A stretch of DNA of 18,506 nt from CAYPZT01 sp964415435 (GTDB lineage Bacteria; Patescibacteriota; Microgenomatia; UBA1406; GWC2-37-13). How positions within the stretch are numbered: position 1 is the stretch's first letter; every line of letters begins with the position of its first letter. The translations under genes and the position numbers were made by a program. Positions 7,853 through 14,347 of this stretch are shown piece by piece. The DNA is taken from contig CAYPZT010000019.1 in NCBI GenBank assembly GCA_964415435.1, positions 1 through 18,506 on the forward strand, read 5' to 3'. The notes under the pieces are model-generated. The model was not told where the DNA came from, did not search any database, and saw only the letters and a list, made by a program, of their open reading frames with translations.

Positions 7853-8818
7853 TTACTTCGATCTCCAAAACGAAGAAAAATGTGAAAGATCTCCAAACCT
7901 CAAGTGCGGTGTAGTAAATTGTGAAAAATTCCCTCTCCCTGTATTTATAACAATTGGTACAGCATATTTTGCTCTATATGCGGCTTCTGCGTCATGTTTT
8001 CCATTCCCAAAATAGGGAACAGGATAAAGATTATCTGGACCTTTCTCGATACCCATTTCATTCATGGCGTATTCAAGCGCATAAGGGTTAGGTTTTTTGT
8101 ACGAATATTCCGATCCGGGAACATATCCGTGTCTAGTATCTAAATCCGCTGCGGAAACAATGAGTGAAAAATCCGACAACGGAATACCTAAAACGCCTAA
8201 ACGCCTTTGTAATCTGTCGCCTTCTTGATTTGAGACGATAATTCTTGGTAAGCCAACAACACGCATATGTTCTAGTAGATTAAGTGAACCCTCAGTTGGT
8301 CTTAGGAGAAGATTTTGATCTACCTGACTATCTACAGGTTCACCAAAGTTACGATATGGTTTCCAAAACGCATGTGGATCATTAGTGTTTAATATGACAG
8401 TTGCTGCGATATCACGAAGTGACTCATCGAAATGTGCAGCTGTAAATAGTTTGGCTGCCATGCTAAGGGCGTCAGGTTGATTTTCATATAAAATACTACT
8501 CAATGCCCTTACGCGCTCTTCAACTTCGATTAACTGATCTGATGTGGGATTCTGAAGTAATCTATAATAAACATCATGCATTTTTTCCTTTTCATCAGGT
8601 TCTCCATGAAGCCAAATTGCCAAACAGTTTAGCTTAGCATACAAGGCCTCAGGTTTTCGTTCAATAAGGAGGTCGTCAACATCGAATACGCCAGCCTGTA
8701 TATTTGCCAATCTCTCTGCAAGTTCATTGTTTACAAGTTCAGCACCTGTTTCTGATGGGGTTGAAGCTAAAGAAGATTCGTAAAGTGCCTGTAAATTTTC
8801 GACTTGTGCTACTGTCAT
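7853..8818 (-). CDS. HAD-superfamily hydrolase (predicted phosphatase)
   Basis: 321-residue haloacid-dehalogenase-fold protein. Motif I is FDVDD (45-49, nucleophile D46 and acid D48); motif II is VSN (195-197, S196); motif III is the lysine in YKKPNP (240-245); motif IV is GNGKHDAEAA (271-280), in place of the common GD-x-x-x-D. A large helical insert between motifs I and II (about 55-185) is a C1-type cap that would set substrate choice. The family dephosphorylates small phosphometabolites, and context suggests a nucleotide. It is the only minus-strand gene of the accessory block, ends 3 nt from the nucleoside hydrolase stop, and is divergent from the kinase gene with its own promoter at 8839-8867. 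The mRNA leader would be only about 14 nt, with no SD. Confidence 0.8.
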   Translation of the reverse strand: MTVAQVENLQALYESSLASTPSETGAELVNNELAERLANIQAGVFDVDDLLIERKPEALYAKLNCLAIWLHGEPDEKEKMHDVYYRLLQNPTSDQLIEVEERVRALSSILYENQPDALSMAAKLFTAAHFDESLRDIAATVILNTNDPHAFWKPYRNFGEPVDSQVDQNLLLRPTEGSLNLLEHMRVVGLPRIIVSNQEGDRLQRRLGVLGIPLSDFSLIVSAADLDTRHGYVPGSEYSYKKPNPYALEYAMNEMGIEKGPDNLYPVPYFGNGKHDAEAAYRAKYAVPIVINTGRGNFSQFTTPHLRFGDLSHFSSFWRSK

Positions 8819-8838
8819 TTATAGGTTACAATTAGTAA

Positions 8839-8867
8839 ATTATACTATAGGAAAGCCCTATATTCAA
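8839..8867 (-). promoter_or_regulatory. Promoter of the HAD gene
   Basis: On the minus strand TTGAAT (8862-8867), 17-nt spacer, TATAAT (8839-8844); predicted start near 8832, about 14 nt before the ATG. The same 59-nt divergent spacer must also hold the promoter of the plus-strand kinase gene: TATACT (8841-8846) is a possible overlapping -10 with no good -35, so the two genes may compete. Confidence 0.65.
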
Positions 8868-8877
8868 CTAACAATTC

Positions 8878-9507
8878 ATGAATAATCGCAAAAAAACAGG
8901 GCAAATTATAGCTGTAGTTGGACCTCATTATGCTGGTAAATCTACTTTATGCGACTTATTTCACAGTAGTAAAGGTTTTGAGGTAATTAAAGAAAAGTGG
9001 TGGAAAGATCCTTATAAAAAGACCAGAAGTGCAGACTATTTTAAATCAGAAGTGTGGTATCTTTTGCAAACTTCCAAAGCACTTTTACAAGCAGATACAT
9101 TGAGGAAGGAAAACAAAAATGTTATTTTAGACACGTTTCCTTTATCGACACTTATCTTTGCAGAAACAAAACTAAAAACAGAGGACCTAAAAACCTTTAG
9201 AGAATTGACACATGTACTTATCAACTCATTACCTGCTATTGATGTACTTGTTTATTTATATGCAAGACCTGAGTTTCTTTTTGAGGTTAGAAAACTGAAG
9301 AGGATTCAAGAAAAGTCTGGTCCACCTGGTGAGGAGAAGACTTCCTATGAGTGGTTTAAGAAAATATGTAGATTAAATAAGGAGTATTTTGATGGTTGGA
9401 AATCCACTCCTACCATTAAAATAGATGTAGAAAAAGTTGATTTTCTAAATAATAAAGAACATTTCGAAATGATTGTAAGTGAAATATTGGATCTTAAAAC
9501 TAAATAA
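8878..9507 (+). CDS. Deoxynucleoside-kinase-like P-loop kinase
   Basis: 209 residues. A Walker A loop G15-P-H-Y-A-G-K21-S-T is followed by the layout of the deoxynucleoside kinase/thymidylate kinase group: WYLLQTSKALLQADTL (60-75), a strand ending NVILDTFPLSTLIFAE (81-96) where the group has DRS...vFA, IDVLVYLYARPEFLFEVRKLKR (121-142, nucleoside-binding strand and LID arginines) and a C-terminal EWFKKICRLNKEYFDGW. The DRS motif is DTF, so substrate specificity cannot be read off. Likely reaction: ATP-dependent phosphorylation of a (deoxy)nucleoside or nucleotide. Composition is markedly lysine- and A/T-rich compared with its neighbours, compatible with separate acquisition. Divergent from the HAD gene; no SD before the ATG. 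Confidence 0.65.
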   Translation: MNNRKKTGQIIAVVGPHYAGKSTLCDLFHSSKGFEVIKEKWWKDPYKKTRSADYFKSEVWYLLQTSKALLQADTLRKENKNVILDTFPLSTLIFAETKLKTEDLKTFRELTHVLINSLPAIDVLVYLYARPEFLFEVRKLKRIQEKSGPPGEEKTSYEWFKKICRLNKEYFDGWKSTPTIKIDVEKVDFLNNKEHFEMIVSEILDLKTK

Positions 9508-9574
9508 CATAGTCTTTTAAATTTCTTCTTTTACCGCTAGAATTATCCTTGTATTTTCTAATAGGTATTTATAC

Positions 9575-10564
9575 ATGGCAGAATCAGATTATCTACTACA
9601 TCAATCGTTAAGTCCTCGTCGTAAAAACCAACAAATAAATTCTATAAGAACTCAGTATGGTTACGAGCCTAAATTGTCGGTTGCCGTTACAAATGGTGTA
9701 AAAAAATCTGCGATATTTCCCTACCTTGATGTAGTTGACTTAACACATGTTCCCCATGAAGGTTTTATGGCTGACTCGCTTAGTCAAGTTAGAGAAAAGA
9801 TAGGTGAAGGGGGTCTTCTACAATTGAAGGCAGTTGGCGAGGAGGGTGAACAAGAATGGAATAGATTATTACAAGTTGACTCAACTGGTCCCTACTATCC
9901 TTTTAAGGATTCCTCTTTGTGTTATACAGCGGGTGCTGCCGTGGCAAAACTTACTGCTACAACTCAGTGGGTGAAAGATCTGGGGGTCGACGACCTCCTC
10001 TCTCATGAGCTGAATGCTTATGATTGGCATATAAGTCATGGACCCGCACATAGTCCTACAACTATAGAAAACAAACCGTATACAGAGGGTCTTGAGAGCT
10101 TACTTCAAAGATTATATCAGGCTCAGACGACAGGAGAATCATTTTATTCCTCAAATGCACGTGCCTATACCAATGATAATGGGACTATTAGTGTAGTGGA
10201 AACTCTTGTTAACTGCGGACGACTAAATCCCGAACTGGAGTTTGAGCAAATAGCTGAATATGTGACGAGAAATAAGGATGTGCTTCCTGCCGGTATGGAT
10301 CTAGCACGAGCTATGCAATCGGGTATTCTTGTTGATGGTCAGGATGAAGCTCTGATATATCAAAGGTTATATGCAGGAGGCGGAATTCACCCAGGCATAT
10401 GGCAAGAATATGTTCTCAAAAATGATTATCGAAAAGCCGCAGAGGATCGAGAGTATGTGCCACGTGGTGATTCTCTCATTACCGCAGAGATATACAGAAA
10501 AATACCCTTACGAGCTCTTGACCCAATAGCACTAAAGAAAGTATTTTTTGGTGAATTTGATTGA
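9575..10564 (+). CDS. Uncharacterised protein, probably a divergent Maf-like paralogue
   Basis: 329 residues; no domain is obvious at first sight. Read beside the Maf-like protein encoded from 10793, the same landmarks appear in order: LSPRRK (12-17) for the Maf S-x-SPRR loop, LTHVPHEG-x-x-x-x-x-LSQVREKIG (56-77) for the E-x-P-x-x-x-L-A-x-x-K helix, YDWH (149-152) near the position of the catalytic ADT strand, NKP (166-168) followed by a helix ending FYSSNARAY (190-198; partner FYSVNSGAV), and GMDLARAMQSGILV (240-253; partner VTDLSGGISLPVLM). The catalytic ADT is not preserved, so it may be inactive or act on something else. This homology is my alignment by eye. It lies between the kinase gene and the guaA remnant; the 67-nt upstream gap shows no clear SD or hairpin. 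Confidence 0.5.
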   Translation: MAESDYLLHQSLSPRRKNQQINSIRTQYGYEPKLSVAVTNGVKKSAIFPYLDVVDLTHVPHEGFMADSLSQVREKIGEGGLLQLKAVGEEGEQEWNRLLQVDSTGPYYPFKDSSLCYTAGAAVAKLTATTQWVKDLGVDDLLSHELNAYDWHISHGPAHSPTTIENKPYTEGLESLLQRLYQAQTTGESFYSSNARAYTNDNGTISVVETLVNCGRLNPELEFEQIAEYVTRNKDVLPAGMDLARAMQSGILVDGQDEALIYQRLYAGGGIHPGIWQEYVLKNDYRKAAEDREYVPRGDSLITAEIYRKIPLRALDPIALKKVFFGEFD

Positions 10565-10571
10565 GAGTATA

Positions 10572-10679
10572 TCATTCCCATTCCATAGTTCCAGGGGGTT
10601 TGTTGGTGATGTCGTAGACTACTCTATTCACTTCCTTGATTTCATTCACTATCCTTACGCTTATTTTCTCAAGATCCAT
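10572..10679 (-). pseudogene. guaA: guaA remnant: C-terminal 35 codons of GMP synthase
   Basis: On the minus strand this stretch reads MDLEKISVRIVNEIKEVNR then VVYDITNKPPGTMEWE and a TGA stop at 10572-10574. That is the hallmark C-terminus of GMP synthase (LekIS.RIvNE...NRVvYDIT.KPP.TIEWE). Upstream in frame there are two TAA codons just before the ATG at 10679, and nothing further in this window matches GuaA, so the remaining ~90% of the gene is absent. The preserved frame, stop and conserved residues point to a recent or constrained relic. It could be the left-over 3' end of a gene displaced by rearrangement or by an integrative element, since the guaA 3' end is a known integration site in other bacteria. 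Too short to work as an amidotransferase or synthetase. Confidence 0.88.
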
Positions 10680-10692
10680 TTTTTATTATCTC

Positions 10693-10721
10693 TTGATTTT
10701 TGTCCTGGCATTCCTTATACT
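10693..10721 (+). promoter_or_regulatory. Promoter ahead of the Maf-like gene
   Basis: TTGATT (10693-10698), 17-nt spacer, TATACT (10716-10721); predicted start near 10728. It is located just beyond the guaA remnant and about 70 nt before the Maf-like start codon. A purine-rich AAGGAGGAG lies at 10732-10740, with no standard start codon at SD distance. Confidence 0.6.
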
Positions 10722-10726
10722 TCTCT

Positions 10727-10759
10727 ATGGTAAGGAGGAGAAAATCTTTACTTAATTAA
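10727..10759 (+). CDS. Possible 10-codon leader ORF (leaderless)
   Basis: ATG at 10727-10729 coincides with the predicted transcription start; the frame reads MVRRRKSLLN and stops with TAA at 10757-10759, 2 nt before a terminator stem. It contains three consecutive arginine codons AGG-AGG-AGA. The coincidence of promoter, tiny ORF and terminator makes it a leader-peptide candidate, but such a short frame can occur by chance and no translation evidence is available. Confidence 0.22.
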   Translation: MVRRRKSLLN

Positions 10760-10761
10760 CG

Positions 10762-10785
10762 AACCCGCATTCCGCGGGTTTTTTT
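10762..10785 (+). terminator. Intrinsic terminator just before the Maf-like start
   Basis: AACCCGC (10762-10768) / GCGGGTT (10774-10780), loop ATTCC, T-run 10779-10785. It may end transcripts from the upstream plus-strand gene, or act on transcripts from the promoter at 10693-10721, in which case it would be an attenuator for the Maf-like gene 8 nt downstream. Confidence 0.75.
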
Positions 10786-10792
10786 GTTATAT

Positions 10793-11686
10793 ATGATTAC
10801 TTCATACCCCACTACCAGTTATGCAGAGACGCGTTTTAAAGAAAGAACATCTGCTATGCCTCCGAGGGTTTTCATATCAAGCACGAGCCCTAGAAGGCAG
10901 GCATTTATACGTGAAATGCTGGGGGATAAAACGGAGTGTTTGCCATTTGAAAACGTGGGAGTCGAACCGGAAACACCGGACGTTCTTGCTGTAGCGCGTT
11001 ACAAAGTAGATGTACTGTTGGGTCATATGGGCAGAGAGCAGCAACTAGGACAGAACAAGGACGCGATCATAGTGGCCGCCGATACTCGTACAAATGTGCC
11101 AATGTTCACTGATAGCGGAGTAAATATAGTAAGTAAAGGGAAACCTAAACACCCTCACGAAGCCAGGGAAAATTTTAGACACATGCTTGAGGTAGCTCAG
11201 AAAACGAGCGAGGATCCCTTTTACTCAGTAAATTCGGGAGCTGTTTGCAAACGAGTGCGTGGAAATGAAGTACCTCTAGAAGCCTATTCGGAGAGTCAAT
11301 TTGTACTCGATCCAACAGCGTTGTATTATCTGGCCACCGATGAAGGTTTTGCAAGGTACAGGCGGGCCTTTCTTGAATTTTATAGTGTGCCACCTTACTC
11401 CAATAACGGCATGAAGCCGATTGATGTGACAGATTTGTCAGGTGGAATATCACTACCTGTATTAATGCGACTTAATGCAATTACAAGAATAAATGGGAAG
11501 GATAAAAACGATCCACAGTTCAATACTGAACTCAGAGATGCAATTCAGATTGTAGCTGTTGGAATACCAAATTCTATATTAAAACCTTTCGTGCCACAGG
11601 CGGAAAAACGTTACCAAAATTGGGCTTGGCTTAACGGTGTAGTAGAACATGCGCTGACACCCGAAGAATTATATGAACCATATTAA
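10793..11686 (+). CDS. Maf-family nucleoside triphosphate pyrophosphatase
   Basis: Predicted house-cleaning pyrophosphatase acting on modified or non-canonical NTPs such as dTTP/UTP, m5UTP or m7GTP, depending on subgroup. From the ATG at 10793: FISSTSPRRQAFIREML (about 27-43) is the Maf signature S-x-SPRR-x-x-x-L; VEPETPDVLAVARYKVDVL follows as E-x-P-x-x-x-A-x-x-K; IIVAADTRT is the catalytic-base strand ADT; SKGKPKHPHEARENFRHML is the GKP...A...L helix; FYSVNSGAV replaces the usual vhTGv. At 297 residues it is about 100 longer than standard Maf (190-200), mainly in the C-terminal half. Start choice: 10793 follows a terminator; ATG 10856 (MPPRVFISS) would give a more typical N-terminus and is a real alternative. 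Overlaps the DUF488 gene by 14 nt. Confidence 0.8.
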   Translation: MITSYPTTSYAETRFKERTSAMPPRVFISSTSPRRQAFIREMLGDKTECLPFENVGVEPETPDVLAVARYKVDVLLGHMGREQQLGQNKDAIIVAADTRTNVPMFTDSGVNIVSKGKPKHPHEARENFRHMLEVAQKTSEDPFYSVNSGAVCKRVRGNEVPLEAYSESQFVLDPTALYYLATDEGFARYRRAFLEFYSVPPYSNNGMKPIDVTDLSGGISLPVLMRLNAITRINGKDKNDPQFNTELRDAIQIVAVGIPNSILKPFVPQAEKRYQNWAWLNGVVEHALTPEELYEPY

Positions 11687-12020
11687 AACCAGATCCATTC
11701 AGAAAAGGAGGAGTTCATCGGATGGTTTGAGGATATGTATCATGCGAGGTATTAAGCCCGAATATAAATTCGATATTTGGATTCCAGAACTATCTCCACC
11801 CGAAGATTTACTAAGTAAATATGTCATCAATAAAGAGATATCGTGGGAAGAATTTAAACCACTTTTTAAAAAAAGGGTCTTAGCTAAACAAAAAAGACTT
11901 CTCCGTCTCGTAAAACATTTATCGTATTTTTCAAATGTGACGTTATTATGCTGGGAAGAGTCAGAAGATAAATGCCATAGAAGTCTTGTGTTGGAAGCGT
12001 TAGAAAAAATAAAAATATAG
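11673..12020 (+). CDS. DUF488 family protein
   Basis: 115 residues matching the YeaO-type DUF488 layout: an N-terminal IKTRSIQKRRSSSDGLRICI strand, FDIWIPELSPPEDLLSKY (W-x-x-E-L-x-P-x-x-x-L), SWEEFKPLFKKRV, then a C-terminal strand VTLLCWEESEDKCHRSLVLEAL with the Cys-His-Arg motif typical of the family. Biochemical function is unknown; a redox- or nucleotide-linked role has been suggested for the family but not shown here. The usual DRLWPRG is MRGIKP, a shortened version. It overlaps the Maf-like gene by 14 nt and is probably translated by coupling. It converges on the LysRS gene with 2 nt between stops and no terminator hairpin. Confidence 0.75.
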   Translation: MNHIKTRSIQKRRSSSDGLRICIMRGIKPEYKFDIWIPELSPPEDLLSKYVINKEISWEEFKPLFKKRVLAKQKRLLRLVKHLSYFSNVTLLCWEESEDKCHRSLVLEALEKIKI

Positions 12021-12022
12021 AT

Positions 12023-14347
12023 TTAAGAGACGGCAGTTATTTCTACTTTACCTCCGCAGTATTTTTGGATGATTTCAACTGATTCCTTGAGCGATTGTTC
12101 TACTTTCTGTCTATCAACATCATAAACTCCGTCTACGTTAAGAAGTATGTTTTTTGTAGTCTCCCTGACTGCTGTCCGCTGTGCGTCGCGATAATTAAAG
12201 TCAATATTGTAGCCGCCTGTCTTATCAAAGTACGCAAGTTCTGTGGGTTCATATTCCGTAGGTTCTGTATCACCAAGAAGAAGAATCTTTTCACCTGGTT
12301 TAGGGAACCTTAAGACTGTGGGAAACTTTATCTTATCGAGATCGAATGCGCCGACGGATACTCTGTTTTTCATAACAACTAAGTTATAGGCATCAACGCA
12401 GGTATTTACATTGTAGAGTCTCTTTTTGGTTGCAATGCGACGGAGTAGCGCTTCAGGTGATGGACGGCGTGAATGCCAGTCAACTTTCATCTCTTTGTAG
12501 AGTTTGCGATAGCTCAGGACTTCTGGGTATGTATTGATCTCCTCTGTAGTAATTGTCGAGAGCGAATTTAGAAATGTATTCAGTTCGATCTGTAGTGCGG
12601 GAGCATTTTTTTTGATAGTAACACCCTTTATAATGGCTATACCGACGGAAACAGAAGGAAACTTTTCTTTTACGGCCGGATCAACAGAAAATATATTTGA
12701 GTCTGTAAGGGTTGGGTATAAGTGCTTCATATTTGTTTCTGTTCCAGTTTCTATTTTCGTATTCAGTACTTCTGCCAGGCGTTTTTTCACCTTTCCAAGA
12801 CCGGTATCTAGAATCACATCGGCGGCTTTTGGGCCAAATTCTTTACCGATCATAACTAAGTAAAATGTTTTGAAAACGTCACGTGGTTTGAGACTATATT
12901 TACTTAATATCGATACCACTAACTCTTGAATTTGATCTCTGGTAGATGGGTTAGTTTCTAGACCTTTCAAAAGTTCGGTAAAGAAAAGTCTGACAGCCGG
13001 TGAAAGATCTAATTTTTTTGGAGCATGTCCTGTTATGTGATTGTGCTCTTCGGGTGCTGCATAGTTTTTTATATAAACCTGCGCAAAAAGTTCACGTTCT
13101 TCAAGAATTTTTTTTTCTTCTGGGGTCAAAGGTGATTTTTTCAGTTTTTCAAAAAAACTGAGGAGATCAGTATGTGATTTTATAAGATTGACAATGGTAC
13201 GGAAACGAGGAAGATATAATCGTTTTTCAGGGAGCATGCGTGCTTGTGAGAGTTCTGCAATTCTTGCATAATCGAGGAGCACCTCACCTTGCTTTCCCTT
13301 GGGAATATTATTTTCGAGCTTATCAAAGTATGCATTTAAGCACCGATCATAGTCATCAAATATTTTAAGTATAGATTCGCCGTATGGGTTAAAGTCAAGA
13401 TGCGTCTCAATGGGTGTCCGGACTATAAAAAATCTAAAAACATCGGGAGGCAAAATACCTGAAACCTCTTTGGCAGAGATACCGATTCCCTTTGATGAGG
13501 ACATTTTCTTTCCGCCAACCGTAAACCATTCATAAGGAATGGCATAAGGAGGTTCGCGCTTTAGGATTTCTTTAGATACAACCGAAGCCAAATCATACGA
13601 TCCACCGGCAGACATATGATCTTTTCCTGATCCTTCAATAGTCACACCAATTACTTTCCAGTGCGCAGGCCAATCCAAACGCCATACGAGTTTTGCTTTT
13701 CCATCATAAGGTGTAGTTTTCCCCTCATGTCCGCAGCCAGCAGCCCATTTGACCAGATGAGGATGACACTTATAGTAGATATGTTTACCATCCCATTGAT
13801 GGACTTGAGTTGTACCAATCTTGCCGCAGTTCTCACAGATCGCCTGAATAGGATACCAGTCCTCGGGTTTATGCGCTTTTGTCACTTTTTTGTAGAGCTC
13901 TAAGACCGTTTTGTTACTGTCAAGGATTTCTTTTATCACGTCATTCATTTTTCCTGATCTATACAGTTCCGAAGACCAGATGATCTTCGGATGGCAGTTT
14001 AAGCGCTCAAATGTCTCTTTAAACTCAAGAGCGTAATACTCGGCAAAGCTTTTGAAACCCTCCTCAGGTGAAGGAACATTACAAAGAGGGACTCCCTCAT
14101 ATTTTTGCCATTTTGAAAATTCGAGATAAGAGGGGATAGCATCCATAGGATCAAGATCGTTAAAGACATAGCTAAACTCTGACTTCACCTCATTTTGCTG
14201 AAGCACCTTATACACGAGATCGTGTATGATGACACCCCGAAGTGATCCGACATGAATACGACCAGATGGAGTCTTCATGTCATCGACCCATTCCAGATCT
14301 AAAGAACGCTCTTTCAGTTTTTTTACTACTCTATCAACCCAGATCAT
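12023..14347 (-). CDS. lysK: Class I lysyl-tRNA synthetase fused to a C-terminal B3/B4 domain
   Basis: Attaches lysine to tRNA-Lys. Residues 1-535 are an archaeal-type class I LysRS: HIGH-like P-S-G-R-I-H-V-G-S (27-35), a putative zinc knuckle C171-x-x-C174 with C194 and C205, KMSSSKG (281-287) as the KMSKS loop, and a C-terminal helical anticodon-binding region. Standard enzymes end near residue 520-540. Here about 235 more residues follow, and 560-770 read as a B3/B4 (PheRS-beta-type) domain: VSVGIAIIKGV, YRKLYKEMKVDWHSRRPSPEALLRRI (613-638), NVNTCVDAYNLVVMKNRVSVGAFDLDKI (646-673), FNYRDAQRTAVRETTKNILLNVDGV (717-741). In PheRS, B3/B4 hydrolyses mischarged Tyr-tRNA-Phe. Last gene of the T-box operon, overlapping the M20 gene by 14 nt. 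No separate class II LysRS appears in the window. Confidence 0.93.
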   Translation of the reverse strand: MIWVDRVVKKLKERSLDLEWVDDMKTPSGRIHVGSLRGVIIHDLVYKVLQQNEVKSEFSYVFNDLDPMDAIPSYLEFSKWQKYEGVPLCNVPSPEEGFKSFAEYYALEFKETFERLNCHPKIIWSSELYRSGKMNDVIKEILDSNKTVLELYKKVTKAHKPEDWYPIQAICENCGKIGTTQVHQWDGKHIYYKCHPHLVKWAAGCGHEGKTTPYDGKAKLVWRLDWPAHWKVIGVTIEGSGKDHMSAGGSYDLASVVSKEILKREPPYAIPYEWFTVGGKKMSSSKGIGISAKEVSGILPPDVFRFFIVRTPIETHLDFNPYGESILKIFDDYDRCLNAYFDKLENNIPKGKQGEVLLDYARIAELSQARMLPEKRLYLPRFRTIVNLIKSHTDLLSFFEKLKKSPLTPEEKKILEERELFAQVYIKNYAAPEEHNHITGHAPKKLDLSPAVRLFFTELLKGLETNPSTRDQIQELVVSILSKYSLKPRDVFKTFYLVMIGKEFGPKAADVILDTGLGKVKKRLAEVLNTKIETGTETNMKHLYPTLTDSNIFSVDPAVKEKFPSVSVGIAIIKGVTIKKNAPALQIELNTFLNSLSTITTEEINTYPEVLSYRKLYKEMKVDWHSRRPSPEALLRRIATKKRLYNVNTCVDAYNLVVMKNRVSVGAFDLDKIKFPTVLRFPKPGEKILLLGDTEPTEYEPTELAYFDKTGGYNIDFNYRDAQRTAVRETTKNILLNVDGVYDVDRQKVEQSLKESVEIIQKYCGGKVEITAVS

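Noticed and set aside
10548..10733. 61-codon plus-strand frame after the divergent Maf-like gene
   Set aside because: It is the complement of the guaA remnant, whose minus-strand translation is conserved; no independent evidence for the plus frame.
12534..12863. 109-codon plus-strand frame inside the LysRS gene
   Set aside because: Antisense to the conserved junction of LysRS and the B3/B4 domain; low-complexity composition and no homology.
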